DNA of 64,000 bases from Deltaproteobacteria bacterium. Its GTDB lineage: Bacteria > Desulfobacterota > Deferrimicrobia > Deferrimicrobiales > Deferrimicrobiaceae. A model generated the notes under the pieces. It did not search any database and was not told the DNA's origin. It saw only the letters and a program-made list of their open reading frames with translations. The position numbers were made by a program, and so were the translations under genes. The stretch spans positions 62,001-126,000 of the forward strand of contig JACRCO010000037.1 in NCBI GenBank assembly GCA_016218975.1. The letters are read 5' to 3'. This document shows, one piece after another, positions 15,671 through 24,191 of this stretch. Every line of letters begins with the position of its first letter. Position 1 is the stretch's first letter.

Positions 15671-16984
15671 ATGTCGAGACGGGTGTACATAGAAACGTTC
15701 GGCTGCCAGATGAACGAGGTCGACTCCGCGCGAATGCTATCGCTGCTGGAAAAGGTGGATTACACCACCGCCTCCTCCGTCGCGGAGGCCGATCTCGTCC
15801 TGCTGAACACTTGCAGCATACGGGAAAAAGCCGACCAGAAGATCTACAGCGCGCTCGGCAGATTGCGAAGGTGGAAAAGGGCGCGGCACGGCAGGATCGT
15901 CGCGGTGGGAGGGTGCCTGGCGCAGCAGGAGGGAGCGGCGCTCACGGTGAGGGCTCCCTACGTGGACATCGTCTTCGGGACACACAACATCTCACGGCTT
16001 CCGGAACTTGTACGGAAGGCGGAAAATGCGATCCCTTCCATGGAAACCGATTTCACGGAAAACACTGCCCATTGGGATGTCCTGCCGTACCTTCCCGAAG
16101 GGGCGTCCAGCGCCATGGTGACCATAATGCAGGGATGCGAGAACTATTGCGCCTATTGCATCGTCCCATATGTGAGAGGGAAGGAGATCAGCCGGCCGGC
16201 GTCCGGGGTTCTGGAAGATGTCCGGAAACTCGCCGATCGCGGCGTGGCGGAAGTCGTGCTGCTGGGGCAGAATGTGAACTCGTACGGTAAAAGAGAAGGG
16301 GAGATCGGTTTCTCCGAACTGGTGCGCCGGATGTCCGAAGTGCCCGGAATCGAGAGAATCCGTTTCATCACTTCGCATCCGCGCGATCTCGGCGCGGATA
16401 CGATCGCCCTTTTTTCGGAAATCGAGGCGGTCTGCCCGCACCTGCATCTGCCGGTGCAATCGGGCTCCGACCGGATCCTCGCGGACATGGGGAGAGGATA
16501 CACACGGAACGGGTATCTGAAAAAGATCGATGCGCTGCGCAGGGCAAGGCCCGGACTCGCATTCTCTTCCGATTTCATTGTCGGTTTCCCGGGCGAAACG
16601 GAAAAGGATTTCGAGGACACTATCGATCTGATGGAAGAAGTCCGGTTCGACTCCGCATTCTCTTTCCGGTTCTCCCCGCGGGCCGGGACCCGGGCGGCCT
16701 CGATGCCGGGCGCAGTTCCGGCGGAAACGGCGGGGAACCGGCTCCGCAGGCTGCAACAGCTCCAGTCACGGCACACATGCGAACAGCTGTCGGAATGCGT
16801 AGGCAGGGAGATGGATGTCCTTGTCGAGGGTCCGAGCCTGAAGGATGAAACGATGCTCTGCGGTCGAACGGAATGCTACAAGATGGTCAACTTTTCACCA
16901 ATGGAATCCCGGCCGGGACCGATCCGGCGCGTACGGATCCGGACAGCCGGAGCCCATTCCCTTTCGGGAGTGGAAGGAGCCTGA
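15671..16984 (+). CDS. miaB: tRNA-2-methylthio-N6-dimethylallyladenosine synthase
   Basis: A 437-residue radical SAM methylthiotransferase that adds the 2-methylthio group to i6A37 of tRNA. The N-terminal domain has the three cysteines of the auxiliary [4Fe-4S] cluster (Cys12, Cys48, Cys82). The radical SAM cysteines are Cys156, Cys160 and Cys163 (CENYCAYC). A TRAM domain ends the protein. The start at ATG 15671 begins the family-typical N-terminus, and in-frame sequence upstream belongs to the CoA-transferase region. It heads a run of plus-strand genes ending with the GH57 gene. Confidence 0.95.
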   Translation: MSRRVYIETFGCQMNEVDSARMLSLLEKVDYTTASSVAEADLVLLNTCSIREKADQKIYSALGRLRRWKRARHGRIVAVGGCLAQQEGAALTVRAPYVDIVFGTHNISRLPELVRKAENAIPSMETDFTENTAHWDVLPYLPEGASSAMVTIMQGCENYCAYCIVPYVRGKEISRPASGVLEDVRKLADRGVAEVVLLGQNVNSYGKREGEIGFSELVRRMSEVPGIERIRFITSHPRDLGADTIALFSEIEAVCPHLHLPVQSGSDRILADMGRGYTRNGYLKKIDALRRARPGLAFSSDFIVGFPGETEKDFEDTIDLMEEVRFDSAFSFRFSPRAGTRAASMPGAVPAETAGNRLRRLQQLQSRHTCEQLSECVGREMDVLVEGPSLKDETMLCGRTECYKMVNFSPMESRPGPIRRVRIRTAGAHSLSGVEGA

Positions 16985-16985
16985 C

Positions 16986-17471
16986 ATGGCCAAGGAAATG
17001 CAGGTCGTCGGAATAACGGTCGATCCCGCCACGCAGTCGCCGATCGTAATATTGCGGGATGCGGAAAACAATCACATACTCCCCATCTGGATCGGCATCC
17101 TGGAAGCGAATGCGATCGCCGTCGGGCTGGAAAAGGTGAGGCTTCCAAGGCCCATGACCCACGACCTCTTCAAAAACGTGCTGGACACGCTTGAAATCCG
17201 TCTCGTGAAAGTGGAGGTGACCGACATCAAGGACAACACCTACTACGCGGAGCTTCACCTCGACGCCGGGGGGAAGCCCATGGTGGTGGACTCCCGTCCC
17301 AGCGACGCGATCGCGATAGCGTTGCGCCTCGGATGTCCTATCCTCGTCCACGATACGGTCATCGATAAAGCGGTGCGAATCGACGCCTCCGTTTCGAGCG
17401 CCGACAAGGACAAGTGGACGGAGCTTCTCGAAAAGATGGACCCGGAAGACTTCAGCAAGTACAAGATGTAG
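16986..17471 (+). CDS. Bifunctional nuclease-family protein (DUF151)
   Basis: A 161-residue protein of the bifunctional nuclease (BFN/DUF151) family. The family core is visible: LPIWIGILEANAIA near residue 35 and SRPSDAIAIALRLGCPILV near residue 100. A UVR-like tail is missing, so this is the short form. It begins one base after the miaB stop with an AGGAG site inside the end of miaB. This gene is commonly found beside miaB in deltaproteobacteria. Its physiological role is not established. Confidence 0.85.
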   Translation: MAKEMQVVGITVDPATQSPIVILRDAENNHILPIWIGILEANAIAVGLEKVRLPRPMTHDLFKNVLDTLEIRLVKVEVTDIKDNTYYAELHLDAGGKPMVVDSRPSDAIAIALRLGCPILVHDTVIDKAVRIDASVSSADKDKWTELLEKMDPEDFSKYKM

Positions 17472-17481
17472 CCGCCCCGGA

Positions 17482-18480
17482 ATGACTGAGGTACGGATAC
17501 AGGCAGTGCGGGATCCCGAATCCCGAGCCTATTCCGCGGCGTACCTTGCGGAAGCCTTCGAAAGGGAGCGGGGAAAGGCGGTCCGCTTCCGCCGTCCTCT
17601 CTCGCTCGTGTTCCTCGCGATCGACGGAGGCGGATTCCCGCCGGAAACCGTGCGGGACCACCGGGCCCCGGAAACGCTGGCTTGCATGGTGGAGGAACTC
17701 CGGAAAACGTTTCGAGGTTCCGACTTCATCGCCCGATTCGCACACGACCGCTTCTGCGTCGTGCTGCCGGAGACGGACCGCTTCGGCTCGGTGCTCGCGA
17801 TCAGGCGATTGAGAAAGACGGTCCGGGAAATGGAGATCTTCCGGTTTCCGGGCAGGAAGCTGGATCTCGATCCCGTATTTGCTCCGGCCACCTGGCCCTT
17901 GGAAGGGGAAAGCTTCGCGGACCTGTATAGATCGGCCGAAAACAAGCTCCTGCGCAGGCGGGAAAGCCCGCTTCACAGGCTTCGTCTCGAAGGGAAAACG
18001 TTTTGGGAAGCCTGCCGCCTCCTTGCGAGCGGAGCGGATGTGTCCCCGGCACAGGGGAGAAGCGGGCGATTTTCGCTGCACAGGAGAGCCTACCTTCGCC
18101 TGGTGGAGGCCATCGCCCAGGATGTTTGCGCCATAGGGGACTCCAGGGCTATCGTGATCGCCGCCGGTCCACGGCCTGAAATCTTCAAGCAGATCTGCCT
18201 CTCCTTCAATCCCGGCGGACCGGAACGATGCGCGATCCGGATCGTGGGGAGGTCCTGCGAAACACCTCCGGATGACGGGAACATGACTCATTTTTACATC
18301 GACGACGAAGCGCTCGAGGAAAATGAATTTCTCCTGTACCGGAGAGAAAACGGGGCATACGGAATTTTCGCTGCGGTACAAGGTGAAGAAGTGCGCGGAT
18401 TTCATTCCGCGGATGAGTGGCTGGTGGATGCCATGACGGAGAAGCTGCAGGAAACCTACCCGTCCCTGGGAACCCATTAG
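17482..18480 (+). CDS. Degenerate GGDEF-domain protein of unknown function
   Basis: A 332-residue soluble protein. Residues about 20-165 follow the order of a GGDEF domain (PLSLVFLAIDGG, GSDFIARFAHDRFCVVLPET). The catalytic GG[D/E]EF is replaced by AHDRF, and the metal-binding Asp of the first loop lies in an altered context, so it should not make cyclic di-GMP. Residues about 190-332 form a second globular domain that I do not recognise, ending in FHSADEWLVDAM. It sits directly before a degenerate receiver protein, suggesting the two work together without classical signalling chemistry. Confidence 0.65.
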   Translation: MTEVRIQAVRDPESRAYSAAYLAEAFERERGKAVRFRRPLSLVFLAIDGGGFPPETVRDHRAPETLACMVEELRKTFRGSDFIARFAHDRFCVVLPETDRFGSVLAIRRLRKTVREMEIFRFPGRKLDLDPVFAPATWPLEGESFADLYRSAENKLLRRRESPLHRLRLEGKTFWEACRLLASGADVSPAQGRSGRFSLHRRAYLRLVEAIAQDVCAIGDSRAIVIAAGPRPEIFKQICLSFNPGGPERCAIRIVGRSCETPPDDGNMTHFYIDDEALEENEFLLYRRENGAYGIFAAVQGEEVRGFHSADEWLVDAMTEKLQETYPSLGTH

Positions 18481-18492
18481 GGAGCCGCCGCG

Positions 18493-19479
18493 ATGAGCGC
18501 TTCCGCTGCGGCGAAAAAAATCCTCGTCGCCGATCCCTCCGGCGATTCGAGGCGGTCTCTATCCGTTTTCCTGCGAGGCAAAGGATTGGAAATCATCGAA
18601 GCGCAGGACGGCGGCATGGCCCTTTCCGTCGTGCTTCAAAACCTTCCCGACATGTTGATCCTCGACCTTTCCCTGGGTGTCCTGCCGCCCGACCGGCTTG
18701 TCCGGATCCTCCGGGCCAACCCGAACACGGACGGCATCCCGGTCTTTTATCTCGGCGACCGGAACGAGGGCATCGCCGGATTCCGGCCGGAACTCGACGG
18801 ATTCCTTCGCAGGCCATTCGAGGAGGAGGACCTTTTCGCGAGGATGCGCCGCGTACTTTTTCCGGCCATGCCGGCCGAGCGGGAGCTGGTCTCCCTCGAA
18901 GACCTTGCGCGCCTGCGCGCCCGCAGGGAGGAACGATCCGAATACGGCGACGGATCGATCGAACGCATCGTCTATTTCTTTCCCGATCCTCCGTATCTGG
19001 AAGCGTGTGTCAAGGCGCTCGCCGCGTTTCGCGAATTCGAGCCGGAAATCTCCTATTTCGCGCTGCGGCGTGACGGGGATTTCCCCCTCGGCGCATTCGG
19101 ACGGATACGGGACGGCGAGGAGACCGCGTTGCTGCTCTACGCGTTTCCCTGCATGCGGTACGCTTCGCCGGTCTGGCATGCGGTCGCCGCCCGTCCCATC
19201 GGAGTGGTCGGCTTTTTCAGGGAGGAAGCGGCCGATTCGCTCGATGAGTTGATGGCGGTTTCCGAATACGCGGGGGATTCCGGGGCGGGCTGCATGCTGG
19301 CGGCGATCGAGCGCACAGGCGCCGGGATCGGGCTGGGAAGGAACACGATCAGCCTGTTCCGGAACCACGTCGAAAAACGGGGGGGGATCCTCAAGGTGCA
19401 GGAGATGGAGCGGCTGTCCTCCGAAGAAATCCGGCGCGCGACCGCGTCCGTCGTCCGCCACCACTTCAGGGAGAGATGA
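18493..19479 (+). CDS. Response-regulator-like protein with degenerate receiver and an unusual C-terminal domain
   Basis: A 328-residue protein. Residues 8-120 form a receiver fold with the phosphoacceptor-position Asp58 (LILDLS). Only one acidic residue (Asp14) is clear in the first loop, the switch Thr/Ser is lost (FYLGD), and the conserved Lys is Arg (FLRRPF), so phosphotransfer is doubtful. Residues about 160-328 have a layout reminiscent of a small Ras-like GTPase core without a P-loop (ALLLYAFPCMRYASPVWHA in the region of a G3 loop); this is a weak inference. It has a GGGAG ribosome-binding site, and the gap to the previous gene is 12 bp. Confidence 0.65.
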   Translation: MSASAAAKKILVADPSGDSRRSLSVFLRGKGLEIIEAQDGGMALSVVLQNLPDMLILDLSLGVLPPDRLVRILRANPNTDGIPVFYLGDRNEGIAGFRPELDGFLRRPFEEEDLFARMRRVLFPAMPAERELVSLEDLARLRARREERSEYGDGSIERIVYFFPDPPYLEACVKALAAFREFEPEISYFALRRDGDFPLGAFGRIRDGEETALLLYAFPCMRYASPVWHAVAARPIGVVGFFREEAADSLDELMAVSEYAGDSGAGCMLAAIERTGAGIGLGRNTISLFRNHVEKRGGILKVQEMERLSSEEIRRATASVVRHHFRER

Positions 19480-19480
19480 A

Positions 19481-20128
19481 ATGATAGACCTTCACATGCA
19501 TTCCACCTTCAGCGACGGGGAGCTAATTCCGTCCGAAGTGGTATCCAGGGCGTTGCATGCGGGTTACACCCATCTTGCCATCACGGACCACGCGGACCCA
19601 TCCAACATGGAACATGTGCTGAACGGCATGCTGCTCGTATGCGCCGAACTCCAGGGGAAGGTGGGCGCCAAGGTATATCCCGGAGTGGAGATAACCCACG
19701 TGCCCCCCCGGCTGATCGCGCCTCTCGTCGGACTGGCTCGGCGGAAAGGCGCAAAGGTCGTGATCGTGCACGGTGAAACGATCGTGGAGCCGGTCCCGAA
19801 AGGGACCAACCTGGCCGCGATACGGGCGGGAGCCGACATCCTGGCCCATCCCGGGCTGATAACGGAGAAAGAGGTCGTGCTGGCCGGGAAAAACGGCGTC
19901 CTGCTCGAGATCACCGCACGCCGCGGGCACTCGTTGACGAACGGACACGTCGCACGATTGGCGGCGAAACACGGAGCCCGCATGGTGTACAATACCGATT
20001 CGCATTCCCCGGGCGACTTCACCCCGTGGGAAACGGCCTTGAGGATCGTCAGGGGCGCGGGTCTCACAGCGGCGGATGCCGGGCGAATGCAGAAAAACGC
20101 GCTGGAACTCCTGGAAGGAAAAAGATAA
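19481..20128 (+). CDS. PHP-domain phosphoesterase
   Basis: A 215-residue protein of the polymerase and histidinol phosphatase (PHP) superfamily. The N-terminal metal-binding HMHSTFSDGE and the ITDHAD motif are present, as are later metal ligands in VIVHGE, ILAHPG and NTDSHS. It is histidinol-phosphatase-like in length but could be any small phosphoester hydrolase. A GGGAGAG site precedes the ATG, one base after the previous stop, so it is tightly coupled to the receiver-like gene. Confidence 0.85.
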   Translation: MIDLHMHSTFSDGELIPSEVVSRALHAGYTHLAITDHADPSNMEHVLNGMLLVCAELQGKVGAKVYPGVEITHVPPRLIAPLVGLARRKGAKVVIVHGETIVEPVPKGTNLAAIRAGADILAHPGLITEKEVVLAGKNGVLLEITARRGHSLTNGHVARLAAKHGARMVYNTDSHSPGDFTPWETALRIVRGAGLTAADAGRMQKNALELLEGKR

Positions 20129-20140
20129 AGGGGACATCGG

Positions 20141-20839
20141 ATGGCGGAGAAAATAAAGTACACCCGCAAGGACCTTAAAAGTCCCGACGAATTCCTGTCG
20201 GCGTTCAGCCGCGCGGTCGAATGGACGAGGGAAAACCGCACGAAAGTGCTGGCGGGCGTACTCGGCATTCTACTCGCGGTCGGGGGGGTCTTCGGCGCCC
20301 AGGCGTATTATCGCTGGGAGGAGAACAAGGCTACCCGCGCCCTTTGGCCGCACCTCAACCGCGCACGTGAATTCCTGCAGGCTCCCCAGGCTGTAGACGC
20401 GGAGAAATTGATGCGGCTGGAGCAGTTCCTGACCGCGCACGTCAACTCGCATCCCGGGACCGCTGCGGCCGTCTATGCGCGGTATTACCTCGGAAGCATC
20501 GCTTTCCTGCGGGGCGATTACAGCCTGAGCGAGGCGCATTACCGCGCGGCGATCCGGACGGGCAAGGCGAAGGAAATCATGCCGTATCTCCTTGGAACCG
20601 GGCTGGCGCATGCCCTGGAGGCCAAGGGAGATTATGCCGCAGCCGCGGCCGCCTACCGGGACGCCGCGGGGATGGCCGGGGGAGCGCTGAAGACGCAGGC
20701 GCAGATCGGCCAGGCGCGGTCGACGGAGCTTGCCGGCAAAAAGCAGGAGGCGGTCGCGTTGTACCGCCAGATCCTTTCGGAAGCAGCCGATCCGCAGATC
20801 AAGGAGTTCGTCGAACTCAAGCTTGCCCGGGCGGAATAG
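20141..20839 (+). CDS. Membrane-anchored tetratricopeptide-like protein (YfgM-type)
   Basis: A 232-residue protein with a short basic cytoplasmic N-terminus and a single membrane helix at about residues 37-56. The helical extracytoplasmic part resembles TPR repeats (YYLGSIAFLRGDYSLSEAHYRAAI, then AHALEAKGDYAAAAAAYRDAA). YfgM-type proteins act as periplasmic scaffolds or chaperone partners at the translocon or at BamB. No enzymatic motif is seen. It lies between the PHP and GH57 genes with short gaps. Confidence 0.75.
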   Translation: MAEKIKYTRKDLKSPDEFLSAFSRAVEWTRENRTKVLAGVLGILLAVGGVFGAQAYYRWEENKATRALWPHLNRAREFLQAPQAVDAEKLMRLEQFLTAHVNSHPGTAAAVYARYYLGSIAFLRGDYSLSEAHYRAAIRTGKAKEIMPYLLGTGLAHALEAKGDYAAAAAAYRDAAGMAGGALKTQAQIGQARSTELAGKKQEAVALYRQILSEAADPQIKEFVELKLARAE

Positions 20840-20860
20840 GCCGGGGGGAGCGGGCGCCGG

Positions 20861-23119
20861 ATGAAAGTCTACGTCTGCTTTCTCTGGCACATGCACCAGC
20901 CGTATTACAAGGACCCGGAAACCGGGACCTATATCCTTCCATGGGTCCGCCTCCACGCGATAAAGGACTACGTGGCGCTCCCCAGGATCTTCCGGCAATC
21001 CCCCGACATCCACCACACGATGAACCTCGTCCCGTCCCTGCTCGTGCAGTTGCGCGATTACGTGGAGAACGGGGCGGAGGACATCTTCCTTTCCGTATCG
21101 CGAAAGAACGCACTGGACCTTTCCCGGGAGGAAGAGGAATTCCTGCTGAAAAATTTCTTTTCGGCCTTCCCTCCCACGATGATCCTCCCGCAGCCCCGTT
21201 ACGCCGACCTGTACCAGCGCCAGGAAGACGCGCGCCGGGCCGTCAGGAAGCCGGGCGCGCCGGGAGGATTCGGGGCGTCCGAATATACCGATCTCATGAC
21301 GCTGTTCAACCTGACGTGGTTCCATCCGATGTTGCGGGAAGAGGACGCGGAGCTCACCAGGCTGTGGGCGAAAGGAAGGGGATACACCGAGCGGGAAAAG
21401 GAGTATGTCCTCGACAAGCAGATCGAGGTCATGTCCACGGTGATCCCCGAGTACCGCAAACTCGCGGAAGAAAGCGGAGGAGAACTGTCCTCCACGCCGA
21501 TGTACCATCCGATCCTGCCGCTTGTCATCGATACGAATTCCGCGAGGGATGCAAGGCCTGACGCTCCGCTTCCCAAATTGCCGTTCGCCTATCCCGAAGA
21601 TGCCTTGGGACAGTTGAAAGAAGGACGTGAAGCATTCCGGTCGATGTTCGGAGGGTACCCGGCAGGGTTGTGGCCTTCGGAAGGGTCTATAAGTCCGGCC
21701 GCGCTGGAGCTCGCCGCCCGCGCGGGTTTCCGATGGGCCGCCACCGACGAGGGGCTCCTCGCGAAATCCTTGAAGAAAGCCATACACAGGGACCATGAAG
21801 GCATACCTGCGGAACCCGAATGGCTGTACCGTCCGTACCGTGCGAACACGCCCGCCGGCCCCCTGCAGCTTTTCTTCCGCGACCACCGGCTTTCCGATCT
21901 TATCGGATTCGAGTATTCGCGCTGGGGGTCTTACGAAGCGGTGGGAGATTTCGTTCGGAAGATCCAGTCGATCTGCCGCAAACTCGCAACCCTCCCATCG
22001 GATAAAAGAAGGGATGCATACACGATCCCGGTGATCCTGGACGGCGAAAATGCCTGGGAATATTATTACGACTCGGGGCGCCTTTTCCTGCGGACTCTCA
22101 TGGACCGGCTCGGGAAGATGGCTCCGGAGGTCAAATGCATCACCTTTAATGAAGCGATGCAAGGAACCGATAACATAGACGATCTTCACCACATTCCGAC
22201 GGGATCCTGGATCGACGGGACGTTCAATATATGGATCGGCCACGAGGAAGACCGGAAAGCCTGGGAATTGCTGGCGCGCGCAAGGGCGTTGTGGGAAATC
22301 CGGCAGGAGCCGTACCGGCGCTCCGGCCGTGAACTTACGCCGCAGTTGGCGAAAGCGCGGGAGCACCTTTTCGTAGCGGAAGGGTCGGATTGGTGCTGGT
22401 GGTACGGAGACGAGCACTTCACTCCGCACGGACCCGAATTCGACCGGCTCTTCCGGAACCATCTGAAAGCGGCATACCGCGAGATGGGGGAGACCTCTCC
22501 CGACGCGCTCGACATTCCCATCATCCACGCGGAGAGGCTTCCGGCGAAAACCAGCTACCTGCAAAGCCCAATGACTTACCTGCAACCGCGGATCAACGGA
22601 ATCATCGACTCCTACTTCGAGTGGAGCGGGGCCACGCGTTACGTTCCCAATCCGGGCTTCGGCGCCATGCACAGGGCCGGCCACGGGATCCTCGCCTGCC
22701 TGTATTACGGTTTCGACAAGACCAGCCTTTATTTCCGGGCCGATTTCATCCCTTCCGCGCTCGAATCCGAGTCGCCGATCGAGGTCGAATTCCTGTTCCC
22801 GAAGAAAGACAGGAAAATATCGCTGGTCGTCGGACCGTCCGATTTTACGCTTGGCCTGTCTGCCGGAACGATCGAGGAAGTCCCGGCGGAAAAGGAAAAG
22901 GTTACCGGACTCCGGCCGGAAACCATCACCGCAGCTTTCCAGAAGGTCCTCGAGCTGGGAATACCGTTCCTCCTGCTTCGCTCGGACGGAGACGAAAAGA
23001 TCGAATTCTTCATTACGCTTTCAGGGCTGGGATTGATAGGGGAGCGTTGGCCTATGTACGGCACCTTCACGGCCGAGCTCCCCGGCGAGGATTTCGAAGA
23101 GAGGATGTGGGAAGTTTAA
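20861..23119 (+). CDS. Glycoside hydrolase family 57 protein
   Basis: A 752-residue cytoplasmic GH57 enzyme (alpha-glucan hydrolase or transferase). The N-terminus FLWHMHQPYY is the first conserved GH57 motif. Glu274 in GLWPSEGS is the expected nucleophile, and VILDGENAWEYY near residue 390 carries the acid/base Asp. The C-terminal third is an additional beta-rich domain common in deltaproteobacterial members. There is no signal peptide, so it acts on intracellular glycogen-like polymers. It ends exactly where the convergent outer-membrane gene ends, with no bases between the two stop codons. Confidence 0.9.
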   Translation: MKVYVCFLWHMHQPYYKDPETGTYILPWVRLHAIKDYVALPRIFRQSPDIHHTMNLVPSLLVQLRDYVENGAEDIFLSVSRKNALDLSREEEEFLLKNFFSAFPPTMILPQPRYADLYQRQEDARRAVRKPGAPGGFGASEYTDLMTLFNLTWFHPMLREEDAELTRLWAKGRGYTEREKEYVLDKQIEVMSTVIPEYRKLAEESGGELSSTPMYHPILPLVIDTNSARDARPDAPLPKLPFAYPEDALGQLKEGREAFRSMFGGYPAGLWPSEGSISPAALELAARAGFRWAATDEGLLAKSLKKAIHRDHEGIPAEPEWLYRPYRANTPAGPLQLFFRDHRLSDLIGFEYSRWGSYEAVGDFVRKIQSICRKLATLPSDKRRDAYTIPVILDGENAWEYYYDSGRLFLRTLMDRLGKMAPEVKCITFNEAMQGTDNIDDLHHIPTGSWIDGTFNIWIGHEEDRKAWELLARARALWEIRQEPYRRSGRELTPQLAKAREHLFVAEGSDWCWWYGDEHFTPHGPEFDRLFRNHLKAAYREMGETSPDALDIPIIHAERLPAKTSYLQSPMTYLQPRINGIIDSYFEWSGATRYVPNPGFGAMHRAGHGILACLYYGFDKTSLYFRADFIPSALESESPIEVEFLFPKKDRKISLVVGPSDFTLGLSAGTIEEVPAEKEKVTGLRPETITAAFQKVLELGIPFLLLRSDGDEKIEFFITLSGLGLIGERWPMYGTFTAELPGEDFEERMWEV

Positions 23120-23941
23120 CTAATACTTGAACCCCAGAACAAAACCTACTTCCGTGGAAGTGTTTTTAGGTTCCCACAATCTGTAGGTCACCCCGCTGAT
23201 TTCCCGGATTTCATTGTCCGAATCCTTGATATGCCAATATCTGATGAATGCGGTGCCTTTCAGGGAGATCCTCGATAGTTTCTTCTCGACCGAAACGCTG
23301 CCTCTCATTCCGTACCCGTCATGCTGTGAATTTGAAACGTCCGGTAGATCGGGTGAGGCGTTGCTAAGGTAGCTTTTCTGCTCCCCCCGCCAGAAAATAT
23401 CCAATTCGGCCGTCTCCCCGACAGACCAGTCGTTTCCCAGGTTGGTCATCAGCGTAAAGCCTACGGGGCTGTAGAAATAGTTTGCTTCCCTTTTATAACC
23501 GCCGACAAAAGCATGGCTGTCGTCGTTCAGGTATCGATACCCGATTCCGGCGAAATACGTGAGAACGGTGGTTTTCCAGACCGGAAAATCGTATCCGATC
23601 AATCCCCTGGCCTCCAGCATGTAGTCGGGGATGCCGTACAGGTTCACGGGTGTTCCGTCGGAATACGATCCGCTGTAATCTACTTCGCCGAAATTGGCGA
23701 TTCCCTCGAATTTCAGCATCTTCCTGTCGTGGTATGCATATGAGCCGTTAAAACCGTACATCCATCCCTTGTCGCGCATCACACCGGGCTCACGGTAGTT
23801 CCTGTGAGAAATTTCGGCTCCCAATTCAAAAGAATGCTTGTCGTAGGCATAACGAGGAATTTCTTCCGCTACGGCGGCAAGCGGCGCCGCGATCAGGAGA
23901 GTGATTGCGAGCGACAGGAACATCCGTGGCGACCGTTTCAA
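23120..23941 (-). CDS. Outer-membrane beta-barrel protein of unknown function
   Basis: A 273-residue exported protein. The best start is TTG at 23941, 7 nt after a GGGAGGT ribosome-binding site. It gives a basic N-region (KRSPR), a hydrophobic core and an AVAEE cleavage region. An internal ATG at 23923 would lose the basic residues, and longer starts upstream are not credible. The mature part is rich in alternating aromatic/polar strands and ends in GFVLGFKY, a terminal aromatic typical of barrels recognised by BamA. No family is recognised. Composition is less GC-rich than the neighbours, and it is convergent with the GH57 gene. Confidence 0.75.
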   Translation of the reverse strand: MKRSPRMFLSLAITLLIAAPLAAVAEEIPRYAYDKHSFELGAEISHRNYREPGVMRDKGWMYGFNGSYAYHDRKMLKFEGIANFGEVDYSGSYSDGTPVNLYGIPDYMLEARGLIGYDFPVWKTTVLTYFAGIGYRYLNDDSHAFVGGYKREANYFYSPVGFTLMTNLGNDWSVGETAELDIFWRGEQKSYLSNASPDLPDVSNSQHDGYGMRGSVSVEKKLSRISLKGTAFIRYWHIKDSDNEIREISGVTYRLWEPKNTSTEVGFVLGFKY

Positions 23942-23992
23942 AAATACCTCCCGTTGAATGTAGTCGAATATGTTTCTTTGTACGTATCGGGC

Positions 23993-24022
23993 AACATTCG
24001 CATAACCTTTAGAACGTGTCAA
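23993..24022 (-). promoter_or_regulatory. Candidate promoter of the outer-membrane barrel gene
   Basis: On the minus strand a perfect TTGACA (plus 24017-24022) is followed after 18 bp by AATGTT (plus 23993-23998), a weak -10. A second TTGACA (plus 24170-24175) with a 17-bp spacer to CATTGT lies further upstream. The 250-bp region 23942-24191 has no gene and is AT-richer than the surroundings. Confidence 0.35.
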
Positions 24023-24119
24023 GAAATTGCGGCCGCGCATGAATCGATATTCCAGCGCAATTCCAGACGCCGGGACCCCGGTTGATGCCAAGTCGAGCCC
24101 CGACATCGTGGGCGCAAGG

Positions 24120-24137
24120 TGCGCCGTAGCCGGCGCA
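24120..24137. repeat. Short perfect inverted repeat upstream of the barrel gene
   Basis: TGCGCCG and CGGCGCA are separated by four bases (TAGC), giving a strong 7-bp GC-rich stem. It lies in the gene-free region 23942-24191, just downstream of the distal TTGACA element on the minus strand. It could be an operator or a leader hairpin. No T-run follows on either side. Confidence 0.4.
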
Positions 24138-24191
24138 AACACAATGTCTGGTAATGTATATTATGTCAAATTGGGGAGAGTCGAAAAAATT

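Noticed and set aside
20270-22684. 804-codon minus-strand open frame opposite the TPR and GH57 genes
   Set aside because: Low-complexity composition and no motifs. The GH57 catalytic motifs are on the plus strand.
24120-24137. GC-rich inverted repeat considered as a terminator of the methyltransferase gene
   Set aside because: It is followed by no T-run on the minus strand and lies beyond a promoter-like TTGACA, so a terminator call is not supported.
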